DNA from: Deltaproteobacteria bacterium RIFOXYA12_FULL_61_11 | Lineage (GTDB): Bacteria > Bdellovibrionota_F > JAHFAK01 > YA12-FULL-61-11 | Reading direction: 5' to 3' | NCBI GenBank assembly: GCA_001799195.1 | Contig: MGSU01000336.1 | Span: 24,718 to 38,128, forward strand | Length of the DNA stretch: 13,411 bases | Part shown: positions 7,370-13,411 of the stretch, piece after piece | Layout: each line of letters begins with the position of its first letter | Position numbering within the stretch: position 1 is the stretch's first letter | Translations under genes and position numbers: made by a program | The notes under the pieces: model-generated | Told to the model about the DNA's origin: nothing | Database searches by the model: none | What the model saw: only the letters and a program-made list of their open reading frames with translations

Positions 7370-7676
7370 AGGTGGCAGGAACAGTGGCGTCGACGGTCGT
7401 CGGAGCCGGGGGAGGCGTGGGTGGCGTCGCTGCGGGGTCAGGCTTCTCGTCGGTACCGCTCTCCTTCTTGGTCGATTCGGCCGCCTTGGAGGAGGATCCC
7501 TTGCCGTAATCCGTGACGTACCAGCCCGTACCCTTGAGGTGGAAGGCTGACCTGGAAACCAGTTTCTCGACCTTTCCCCCGCAATGGATACACCGTTCCA
7601 GCGGTTCGTCGGTGATCCTCTGCAAGAATTCGAAGACATGACCGCGTTCTTTGCAGCGATACTCGTAGATGGGCAT
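7368..7676 (-). CDS. FmdB-type zinc-ribbon protein with one cysteine replaced
   Basis: The product has 102 residues and begins MPIYEYRC, the hallmark of the FmdB/CxxC_CxxC_SSSS family, small proteins of uncertain role often called putative regulatory proteins. Family members normally have two CxxC knuckles. Here the second is intact (C29-I-H-C32) but the first reads C8-K-E-R11, so the expected fourth zinc ligand is arginine (codon CGC, one base from TGC). His13 could substitute; this is inference. The rest, [12 protein letters not shown] (48-59) followed by a serine patch, is canonical, and the tail from residue 65 is charged and then proline/threonine-rich. The ATG at 7676 has GGAGG upstream. 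An upstream extension to 7712 is unlikely because the family N-terminus starts at this methionine. It lies between two membrane glycosyltransferase-like genes. Confidence 0.93.
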   Translation of the reverse strand: MPIYEYRCKERGHVFEFLQRITDEPLERCIHCGGKVEKLVSRSAFHLKGTGWYVTDYGKGSSSKAAESTKKESGTDEKPDPAATPPTPPPAPTTVDATVPAT

Positions 7677-7712
7677 GTCTAACCTCCGTGCAGGTCCTTG
7701 ATGCGCTTGCAA

Positions 7713-7741
7713 GCCATAGCTCCAGAGAGGCTCTTTGTCAA
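7713..7741 (-). promoter_or_regulatory. Candidate sigma-70 promoter for the zinc-ribbon gene
   Basis: On the minus strand a perfect TTGACA (7741-7736) is followed by a 17-bp spacer and TATGGC (7718-7713, 3/6 match to TATAAT). It lies in the 72-bp gap after the 574-residue gene and would give a leader of about 30 bases before the ATG at 7676. The -35 box and spacing are ideal and the -10 box is weak. Confidence 0.42.
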
Positions 7742-7748
7742 GCCATTC

Positions 7749-9473
7749 TCAGAAATACACCCCGAAGCGGAGATGGTGGAGCAGGACCTCCCCCCCTGCC
7801 CGGAACAACCACACCGTTTCGACCCGGACGAAGAGCACCCAGTCGACGAAGGCGTTGTACCCGAAGGCCGCGAGCAGACCACCCAGTACGGCCGAGGTGA
7901 AGTGACTCCTGGAGGGCAGGACTCCAAGGAGCAGGGCGAGCGACCAGGTCATGGGGAGGAGGAGGTAGTCGTACACCTTGGTCGGGTCGGGAACGATGCA
8001 GAGAAAATGCAGAGCAGGCACGATCAGGGTCAGGGCCAGCCAGACCCGGAGAACCGAGGGCCCAGGTCTGAACGCGGTGGCCGCGAACCACAATGCGGCG
8101 CCGAGGCCGGCGAGCGGCAGGATCGAGCCGTTATTGATCAGCCACATACCGAAGATGTCGGCAAGCCGGGCGAAACGATCGTGGAAAGGGCGGACCATGA
8201 AGAAATCGTACTTACCCAACAGGTAGTTCCGGAAGAGGTTCTCGTCCAGGGAATAGGTGAAGGCCAGATAGAGAGCCATCCCGGCGATCCCGCCGGCCGC
8301 GGCATACAACGCGACCTGGAAGTAGGCGGACCGTGGCCGGCGGAATTCCCCTGCTTCTCGGTGGTGAAGCCCCGATCGGACCAATTCGAAAAAGACGAAG
8401 GCCCCGCAGCCGAGCGAGAAATAGCCCCCGACATAGTGGTTCATCTGCACGCCGGCCCAACCGAGGAAGAAGGCGAGCGCCCGGGCAGAGGGATCGCGGA
8501 CCGCGAGGAGGAAAATCAGCCCGAGGAAGGCCATGGCCGCATGCCCGGAGGAGGATACCAGGCCACGTAACAGGAATTCGGGGCAGGACAAGAGCGTGGC
8601 CGGCAGCACCAGTGCAACCACAGGGTTGGAGGTGGTCCCTGCCGTGAAGAGGCCGAGCGCGAGGAGGAGCAGGACCGTCAAGAAGAGGAACGGAAACCGG
8701 GTTCCGGCAAGAATGGTTCCGTCACCCGCCGTCGTATCGGCCACGGCTCGCCAGGCCCGGGCAACTCCGCGTTCCCGGGCGAGGGTCTCGGTGAAATCCT
8801 CGTAATGGGACAGCACCGCGGGATCGAAGTTCTTGGCGAGGAGATAATGCGACTCGAGCAAGGGCAATCGATTGTTGAGATAGAGGGAGAGGGCCGGGAG
8901 GAACTGGTGGAGCGGAGGTCGGGTGATGAAGAATTGAGCCAGGTGCTCCATGCCATAGGGCTTGAATTCGTGCAGCATTCCGTAGGCGGTGTGCGCTGCC
9001 ACGAGATCGTAGTCGGGGAAGAGGGGGATTTTCCGCACGGAGAAAACCGTCAAGCCGGCAAGCAGCATCGCAGTCAGGAAGAGGACGAGAAGGGAGGATC
9101 TGCACGGGAGGATCGGCCTCCGCCAGATGCGGAGCCAGAGGAACCAGGTTGTCTGGAAAACGGCGAGGAGGAGGAGGTAGGTCTTCGGCGACGGCAGCCA
9201 ACCAAGACCTCGAGAGAACCCGAGCACGCAGCAGAGGTGCAAGAGCACCGACACCGCCAGGACCGTCAGCATCCTGCGCGGGAAAGACCAGGCCAACGCA
9301 CTCGGGAGCCAGAGACAGGGGAGTCCGGGCAGGAAGAAGAGGACGGTATTGGTAAGGAGACAAGCCAGGGTGGTGACGAAAAGCCCGTTGCCGAGTTCGA
9401 CCCAGGCCGACAAAGCGAGCACGAGGTAAGAGCATGCGAAGGGCCAGAGAGCGGCGCAACGGACGAGCATCAT
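7749..9473 (-). CDS. Polytopic membrane protein, probable GT-C glycosyltransferase
   Basis: The product has 574 residues with about 12 hydrophobic segments spread from residue 8 to 550. The segment IPLFPDYDLVAAHTAYGML (149-167) contains a D-x-D (154-156) just after a membrane helix, and RPPLHQFLPALSLYLNN (185-201) resembles the KPPLYyWl motif of ArnT/PMT-type glycosyltransferases. Together these suggest transfer of a lipid-linked sugar outside the inner membrane. A hydrophilic stretch (about 205-255) separates the motif from the next helices. I cannot name a family with certainty; an O-antigen-ligase-like or other polytopic protein remains possible. The start is ATG-ATG at 9473/9470 with only a weak ribosome site (TTGAG). 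A 72-bp gap separates it from the zinc-ribbon gene, and a small hypothetical gene lies 101 bp upstream. Confidence 0.88.
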   Translation of the reverse strand: MMLVRCAALWPFACSYLVLALSAWVELGNGLFVTTLACLLTNTVLFFLPGLPCLWLPSALAWSFPRRMLTVLAVSVLLHLCCVLGFSRGLGWLPSPKTYLLLLAVFQTTWFLWLRIWRRPILPCRSSLLVLFLTAMLLAGLTVFSVRKIPLFPDYDLVAAHTAYGMLHEFKPYGMEHLAQFFITRPPLHQFLPALSLYLNNRLPLLESHYLLAKNFDPAVLSHYEDFTETLARERGVARAWRAVADTTAGDGTILAGTRFPFLFLTVLLLLALGLFTAGTTSNPVVALVLPATLLSCPEFLLRGLVSSSGHAAMAFLGLIFLLAVRDPSARALAFFLGWAGVQMNHYVGGYFSLGCGAFVFFELVRSGLHHREAGEFRRPRSAYFQVALYAAAGGIAGMALYLAFTYSLDENLFRNYLLGKYDFFMVRPFHDRFARLADIFGMWLINNGSILPLAGLGAALWFAATAFRPGPSVLRVWLALTLIVPALHFLCIVPDPTKVYDYLLLPMTWSLALLLGVLPSRSHFTSAVLGGLLAAFGYNAFVDWVLFVRVETVWLFRAGGEVLLHHLRFGVYF

Positions 9474-9480
9474 AGCTCAA

Positions 9481-9504
9481 CGGGAACTGCGAGGGGTACT
9501 GCGA
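9481..9504. repeat. Two 12-bp tandem repeats just upstream of the 574-residue gene
   Basis: CGGGAACTGCGA (9481-9492) and GGGGTACTGCGA (9493-9504) match at 10 of 12 positions and lie 8-31 bp before the ATG at 9473, over the expected ribosome-binding zone. They could be a protein-binding site or chance. Confidence 0.35.
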
Positions 9505-9574
9505 ACCCGATGGTACTCAACCGGTTCTTCCATGCAAGGATCAAAGCTGAGGATGCGGGAGGACTCGAGCCGCC

Positions 9575-9850
9575 TCAGTTCGTGCTGAAGGACGTACGGC
9601 CCATCGGTAGGCAAGGTTGCCCGAGGTGGGAGAGATCGGCGAAGGCACCCATGGGCAGGGCTTGATCCCCGAGGGTTCTCGAGGAAACGCTTCCCTGCAT
9701 TGGCGTCTTCATGACTTGGTGATAATCAAGGGCGGTGAAATCGCTGTTGCGCAGTAAAATGCTGTCGTTCTCGGCCGGATCCTGGTGCCCTTCCTCGGCC
9801 AACAACCCTTGCAACGCGATGTAATTCCTGACGTAGCGATCATTCACCAT
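9575..9850 (-). CDS. Small hypothetical protein, 91 residues
   Basis: I do not recognise this protein. It has no signal peptide or membrane segment and looks soluble, with an acidic helical N-terminal half (YIALQGLLAEEGHQDPAEND) and a methionine- and glycine-containing C-terminal half. Its codons end in G or C about 70% of the time, in keeping with real genes of this genome. The ATG at 9850 has AGGA five to eight bases upstream; the frame extends to 9958, but that stretch is basic and looks like leader sequence. No gene on the other strand competes for this place. It is separated by 159 bp from the NlpC/P60 gene upstream and 101 bp from the 574-residue gene downstream, so it may be its own transcript. 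It is plausible but unproven. Confidence 0.5.
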   Translation of the reverse strand: MVNDRYVRNYIALQGLLAEEGHQDPAENDSILLRNSDFTALDYHQVMKTPMQGSVSSRTLGDQALPMGAFADLSHLGQPCLPMGRTSFSTN

Positions 9851-9893
9851 GGTCCTGCCCTCGTTGAGTTCCCTCACCCTGGTGCGGAGGTAC

Positions 9894-9910
9894 CGACCGT
9901 TACACGGTCG
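9894..9910. promoter_or_regulatory. Palindromic element upstream of the small hypothetical gene
   Basis: CGACCGT-TAC-ACGGTCG is a perfect 7-bp inverted repeat with a 3-base centre, 43-60 bp upstream of the ATG at 9850. The form suits a dimeric repressor site, or a short hairpin in the leader of the small gene. The flanks, including a T6 stretch on the minus strand near 9950, hold no clear promoter or terminator. Confidence 0.4.
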
Positions 9911-10009
9911 CCACTTCCGAGCGGACCACTTCCTACCATGAGGAAGGAAAAAATGCAAGGAAAATCCTCTCGCTCGCGAACGACAGGGGTTCTACAAAGA
10001 CGCGGAGTG

Positions 10010-11218
10010 TCAGAAGGGTAGGAGGTAGTTCAGGCGCAGCGCCCGGCTGCGGGTAGGTCCGGTTGCCTGTTCCGAGGCCGAGACATTGCGGAGCAGGTAT
10101 TCGAGGAGGCTGTCGTCGGTCAGGGCTACGGCCAGGCCCACGGAAAGTGCCAGCTCGCGTTGTTGCCCGCCGAACTCGACGAGGACCTGACAACGGCGGA
10201 AGAATTGTTGTCGCAGGGCGAGGTGCCAACCCAGTTCGGAGGGCGCGAAGCGGTCAAAACCCTGCTGGCGATCGAGGCCGAGTTCCAGTTCTCCGGACCC
10301 GAGGAGGAAGGAAGAGCTGTGTCGGTAGTGTTTGCTTAGGCCAAGGAAAGCACCCCGACGTTGGCCCCAGCGGAGCTCTTCCACGTTGTCGTCGAAGACC
10401 TCGACCGGCCGGTCCTCGTACCCCAGGGACAGGACCGGAAGGTAGCGTCGTTCTTCCACTAGATTGAGTTTCAAAGAATATCCTGGCTGACGCAGTCCGG
10501 GGCTGCCGGTTCCGAGGGCCTGGAGCACCGGTAGCATGGCGGAGAGTTGGAGCAGGTTGAACAGCCCAGCACCCACGCCGAAAACCAGGTCTCCGGAAGA
10601 ATGCACGGTCAGTTCCAATTCAGCCCGACGGTGGGGCAGCAGGGCTGCGGCCTCGCTCACGGGGAGCTGATCGAGGACCATCGGGAAACCGGTCACGACG
10701 GCGACGTGCCCAGTCTGATCGTCGGCCAGGACCCAGGGAGCGTTCTGAACGCGCCGGGCACCGACGAAACTGTTGCGGTAGTAGTCATCGTCGAGCCGGG
10801 CCACACTCACCCCTTTGCTGACAGCGGCATGGACAAAGGAGCCGTGATCCTGGTAGATGCCGACATGCGAGACTGAGCCACCCGAGGTGGCGAAGAAGAC
10901 GAGATCGCCGAATACGAGGTCGTCCCGGTGCACCTTATCGCCGACGCGCCATTGCTCGGCAGCGGTACGCGGCAGTATCAGGCCGTTCTCCTCGTAGATC
11001 TTGGCGGTGAAGCCTGAGCAATCGATGCCCTCGCGGGTCGTACCGCCGAAGCGGTAAGGGGTTCCCATCCAAGAGGTGATCGAGGATCGCATCGCGCCCT
11101 GCTCGATGCTCGGGTACACCCCGCGCTTATTGCTTGGGGAGCAGCCGTGGAGGACTACCCCCAGGCAGAGGCCCAGCAGGGGAAGACGATGGTTGGGCAA
11201 GGATCTGCAGAGGTCCAT
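10010..11218 (-). CDS. NlpC/P60 peptidoglycan hydrolase lipoprotein with C-terminal beta-barrel-like domain
   Basis: The product has 402 residues. A lipoprotein signal ends in LHGC (Cys26), and Ser27 at +2 favours outer-membrane sorting. Residues about 40-160 are an NlpC/P60 domain: GTPYRFGG (52-59), the nucleophile Cys67 in DCSGF, DLVFF (105-109), His118 in SHVGIY and His130 in FVHA. Such enzymes cut peptide stems in peptidoglycan. Most relatives (Spr/MepS type) end here, but this one continues for about 230 residues of alternating, amphipathic beta-like stretches. The last strand, LRLNYLLPF, ends in phenylalanine with hydrophobic residues at -3, -5, -7 and -9, as in outer-membrane barrel insertion signals. 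I chose the ATG at 11218 because it gives a normal 26-residue signal; the frame is open to 11302, but that start would put 28 extra hydrophilic residues in front. The ribosome site (GGGA) is weak and close. Confidence 0.92.
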   Translation of the reverse strand: MDLCRSLPNHRLPLLGLCLGVVLHGCSPSNKRGVYPSIEQGAMRSSITSWMGTPYRFGGTTREGIDCSGFTAKIYEENGLILPRTAAEQWRVGDKVHRDDLVFGDLVFFATSGGSVSHVGIYQDHGSFVHAAVSKGVSVARLDDDYYRNSFVGARRVQNAPWVLADDQTGHVAVVTGFPMVLDQLPVSEAAALLPHRRAELELTVHSSGDLVFGVGAGLFNLLQLSAMLPVLQALGTGSPGLRQPGYSLKLNLVEERRYLPVLSLGYEDRPVEVFDDNVEELRWGQRRGAFLGLSKHYRHSSSFLLGSGELELGLDRQQGFDRFAPSELGWHLALRQQFFRRCQVLVEFGGQQRELALSVGLAVALTDDSLLEYLLRNVSASEQATGPTRSRALRLNYLLPF

Positions 11219-11295
11219 ATTCCCATTGTTGCCGACGGCCGGAGAAATGCAACTCCGGGGTGCGCTCTGCTCTTCCGGACGGGGGCGCGACCGTT

Positions 11296-11324
11296 TTGCC
11301 AAGACCGCGAGGATACCGTACTAT
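11296..11324 (+). promoter_or_regulatory. Candidate sigma-70 promoter for the AMIN/PEGA gene
   Basis: TTGCCA (11296-11301, 5/6 match to TTGACA), a 17-bp spacer and TACTAT (11319-11324, 4/6 match to TATAAT) lie in the 145-bp divergent gap, giving a leader of about 30 bases before the GTG start. Confidence 0.45.
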
Positions 11325-11338
11325 GGGGCTCCTGCGAA
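11310..11338 (-). promoter_or_regulatory. Weak opposing promoter candidate for the NlpC/P60 gene
   Basis: On the minus strand TTCGCA (11338-11333) and TATCCT (11315-11310), each a 4/6 match, are 17 bp apart. They overlap the rightward candidate promoter, and the leader to the ATG at 11218 would be about 85 bases. Support is weak. Confidence 0.22.
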
Positions 11339-11363
11339 GACAGGGAAAGGGGTCGGAGGAGTG

Positions 11364-13301
11364 GTGGAGCACGCGTTCGACAAACCGAAGAGTCTCTCCA
11401 ACGCGATCGGACTCGGACTAGGGGTGGTCGTGCTGTTCCTCTGCGCTCCCGCCGCGGCAGGGGTCGTATTGACCTCGTACGAAGTGCGCTCCCTGACCGA
11501 CTATACCAAGATCACCCTCAACTTCAGCGCGACGCTCAAATACACCTCGGAAGCCCGCACGAGCGGCCATGGACAATTCCTGCGCCTGCATCTTCCGAAC
11601 TGCGAACTGCACGAGGAACTGGACCGGGTACACAAGATCGCCGATCCCCGCGTGGCAGACCTGACCATGAAACCCTCGGGCAATGGGCTCGACGCCACCC
11701 TGAACCTCCTCCAGATCGCCTCGTATAAAATTCGCACGTACACCTTCGCGTCGTTGCTCAATGCGTTCAAGATCGTGATCTACCTCGACGGCACCGACTT
11801 CTTCACCAAACATGCCCAACAGTATGGAGTCCCGTCGGAGCAGGCGAAAGCAGAACCGCGCACGCCTCCGCCGACCGTGAGTTCTCCCCCGAGGGTCCGC
11901 CCTGCCGTTCAAAAACCCGAGCCCACTCCGAACCCGCCGCCCCGGCCTCTTGTTCCTCCCGAACCTCCACCGACCCCGGTCGTCGTCCCTATCCTGGAGG
12001 CCTCTGCGGACGAGCCGAGAACCTCCCCTTCCCCGCCACCTCCTCCGAGGCCAACTCCCGCCATCGTCGTCCGTCCCGACCAACAGCGGCAGGCCCCCCC
12101 CCCGGTCCCCAAGACCCGGTCCAAGGTGGCTGACACGAGACCGTTGTCGCCGGGGCCAGAGCGGATGCTTGAGGTCGCTACCCTGCCGGGGGGGGTGATC
12201 ACGCCGATGCGGTCGGGGGTCTTCACGGTCCTGGACCACGATACTCTCCCGGCCGAAGATCAACGAGCTGCGCGACAGTTCGGTGAGTGGACCGAGGGTT
12301 TCCCCGCTCCCCTCGCCCTTTCTCTGACGGAGCTGTTCCGCGAACTCCAGGACGGCGTGGGTTCGCTCCCCCCGCGAGGGTTGCTGCCGACCGAAGTGCC
12401 CTCGACCACGAGTTTCCTCCGTTCCACGAACCAGGATACACCGGTCGACCCTCGGCGCGGCTCGCTGCTGGTGCTCGTGGTCCTGGGAGAAGGAGTCGAG
12501 CCCTTGCAGGGGAATGTCTTGGCCAATGCCCTGTTCGTGCTGCTCCTGCACGAGGGAGTCTTGCCCTTGCCCTTCTCCCTGATCCGACCATTGGCCTCCC
12601 GAGCCCATGTCCCGACCGCGTGGTTGGAAGCCAAGGAAGAGCTGCAGAGCGCGGTGCGTGCCCTGGGGATCACGGACATGGTCAGCGTGGTGATCGAAGG
12701 ACGGAGGGCGGAGCGTCGGCTCCAGTACAAACTCCTCGCCGTCGAGGATGGTTCCATCCGATTGGTCGGCACGCGACTTCTCGCTGCCGGTCCCGGTGGG
12801 TTGCTGGTCGGGATGGCCCGGGCCGCCAGCGAACTGGCGACGCATCTCGGTCGTAGGGTTTTGTCCTCGGAGAGCCCGTTGGGGCTTGTCTCTCTGCGCA
12901 GTCGGCGGCCCATTGCGCATATCCTGGCCGGAACGGTCCGGCTCGGGCGTCCGCCGCTCTCCGTGCTCCTCCCCCTCGGCAGGGAAACGGTGCTCCACGG
13001 CGTCACCATGGAAGGATACTTTGTCGAGCAACGCCTGCGTCCGGGGGTCGAGGGCGAGGAATTCTGGCTCAGCGAAGCCGCCAAGACGACCCTTTGCATC
13101 ACCTCCTCCCCCTCCGGGGCCACGGTCGCGGTGAACGGCCAGCCGGCGGGGTTGACCCCGCTTCCGGCCTATCTCGTGCCCCCGGGAGAACACCGGATCC
13201 GCGTAGCCAAGACCGGCTACCGCCCGGTCGAACGCGTGCTCGAGGTGCAACTCGGGCAAGCCGGAGTGGAGCTCTCGGTCCAACTCGAGGTGGAGCCCTG
13301 A
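11364..13301 (+). CDS. Secreted AMIN-like / proline-rich / TolB-like / PEGA multidomain protein
   Basis: From the GTG at 11364 the product has 645 residues. A signal peptide (K7-K9, hydrophobic 15-28, APAAAG around 29-33) exports it. Residues about 34-142 look like an AMIN domain, a beta-rich module that targets AmiC and secretins to peptidoglycan or septa. Residues 163-250 are a disordered proline-rich linker. Residues about 365-500 (LLVLVVLGEG..., ALGITDMVSVVIEG) resemble the nucleotide-free alpha/beta fold of TolB-N/CsgG-like lipoproteins; this call is weak. The C-terminus (577-643, SSPSGATVAVNG...TPLPAYLVPPGEHRIRVAKTGY) is a typical PEGA domain. GGAGGA at 11355-11360 supports GTG 11364; GTG 11361 is also possible. 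The frame is open back to 11076, but that part lies antisense to the NlpC/P60 gene. I infer a periplasmic scaffold linking peptidoglycan with other envelope parts. Confidence 0.92.
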   Translation: MEHAFDKPKSLSNAIGLGLGVVVLFLCAPAAAGVVLTSYEVRSLTDYTKITLNFSATLKYTSEARTSGHGQFLRLHLPNCELHEELDRVHKIADPRVADLTMKPSGNGLDATLNLLQIASYKIRTYTFASLLNAFKIVIYLDGTDFFTKHAQQYGVPSEQAKAEPRTPPPTVSSPPRVRPAVQKPEPTPNPPPRPLVPPEPPPTPVVVPILEASADEPRTSPSPPPPPRPTPAIVVRPDQQRQAPPPVPKTRSKVADTRPLSPGPERMLEVATLPGGVITPMRSGVFTVLDHDTLPAEDQRAARQFGEWTEGFPAPLALSLTELFRELQDGVGSLPPRGLLPTEVPSTTSFLRSTNQDTPVDPRRGSLLVLVVLGEGVEPLQGNVLANALFVLLLHEGVLPLPFSLIRPLASRAHVPTAWLEAKEELQSAVRALGITDMVSVVIEGRRAERRLQYKLLAVEDGSIRLVGTRLLAAGPGGLLVGMARAASELATHLGRRVLSSESPLGLVSLRSRRPIAHILAGTVRLGRPPLSVLLPLGRETVLHGVTMEGYFVEQRLRPGVEGEEFWLSEAAKTTLCITSSPSGATVAVNGQPAGLTPLPAYLVPPGEHRIRVAKTGYRPVERVLEVQLGQAGVELSVQLEVEP

Positions 13302-13378
13302 GCCGTGAGCAGTTCGCTCTCTTCGAGTAACCATTCCGTCTTGGGGGGATTGCTGATAGTTTCTGTAACCTCGTAGGG

Positions 13379-13405
13379 GTGGCGCCGACGGGGGACCCCC
13401 GCCAC
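13379..13405. terminator. GC-rich hairpin near the right edge
   Basis: GTGGCG (13379-13384) pairs with CGCCAC (13400-13405), and the interior can add GGG/CCC pairs. It begins 78 bp after the AMIN/PEGA stop. No T tract is visible before the window ends, so it may be a terminator core or an unrelated structure. The rest of 13302-13411 holds no gene I can support. Confidence 0.3.
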
Positions 13406-13411
13406 GGTGGG

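Noticed and set aside
9541-9580. Sequence reminiscent of a tRNA T-arm (CTCGAG flanked by short complements)
   Set aside because: No acceptor, D-arm or anticodon stem could be assembled around it.
7698-9665. Two long rightward frames (7698-8570 and 8805-9665) rich in Glu, Arg and Gly
   Set aside because: Both are antisense to the 574-residue membrane protein; their composition is what hydrophobic codons give when read on the opposite strand.
9960-9985. Near-palindrome CGTTCGCGAGCG after the NlpC/P60 gene as terminator
   Set aside because: It is imperfect, has no loop, and is not directly followed by a T tract.
11418-13334. Leftward 638-residue open frame
   Set aside because: It is antisense to the AMIN/PEGA gene, is Gly/Arg/Asp-rich and has no motif, while the rightward frame has a signal peptide and two recognisable domains.

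Overview
The window comes from a Gram-negative bacterium with roughly 60-65% GC by eye. The evidence is a lipobox protein, a C-terminal stretch that looks like an outer-membrane beta-barrel ending in phenylalanine, AMIN and PEGA domains, and long open antisense frames typical of GC-rich coding DNA. The style (large envelope proteins, many unnamed membrane proteins, AMIN/PEGA fusions) suggests a deltaproteobacterial, myxobacterial or related candidate lineage, but no gene here fixes the taxon. I see no rRNA, tRNA, CRISPR array, insertion sequence or phage gene. Eleven protein genes are supported: ten strongly and one small one tentatively.

Left block (1-3342). A leftward pair encodes a UDP-galactopyranose-mutase/HemY-like FAD oxidoreductase and a radical SAM enzyme that runs off the left edge. 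The two overlap by 4 bp (ATGA). Divergent from them is a DegT/DnrJ/EryC1/StrS-type PLP aminotransferase. This combination is typical of the edge of a surface-glycan or other small-molecule biosynthesis cluster lying mostly to the left.

Middle block (3380-9850), all on the minus strand. Listed in transcription order (right to left) it holds a small 91-residue hypothetical, a 574-residue polytopic protein that looks like a GT-C glycosyltransferase, an FmdB-type zinc-ribbon protein lacking one of its usual four cysteines, and a 552-residue AftB/PMT-like GT-C glycosyltransferase. After a 224-bp gap come two overlapping genes for membrane-anchored extracytoplasmic proteins of unknown function. The second is notable: it has exactly 24 cysteines, all in twelve C-x(9-11)-C pairs, which suggests a disulfide-stapled helical-hairpin repeat protein.

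Right block (10010-13411). Two divergent cell-envelope genes share a 145-bp region. The leftward one is an NlpC/P60 peptidoglycan hydrolase lipoprotein with an extra C-terminal domain of about 230 residues that looks like a beta-barrel. The rightward one is a secreted protein with an AMIN-like domain, a proline-rich linker, a TolB/CsgG-like middle region and a C-terminal PEGA domain. Together the middle and right blocks look devoted to the cell envelope: lipid-linked sugar transfer, peptidoglycan remodelling and periplasmic scaffolding. The best candidates for undescribed biology are the paired-cysteine repeat protein with its overlapping partner, and the NlpC/P60-barrel fusion.
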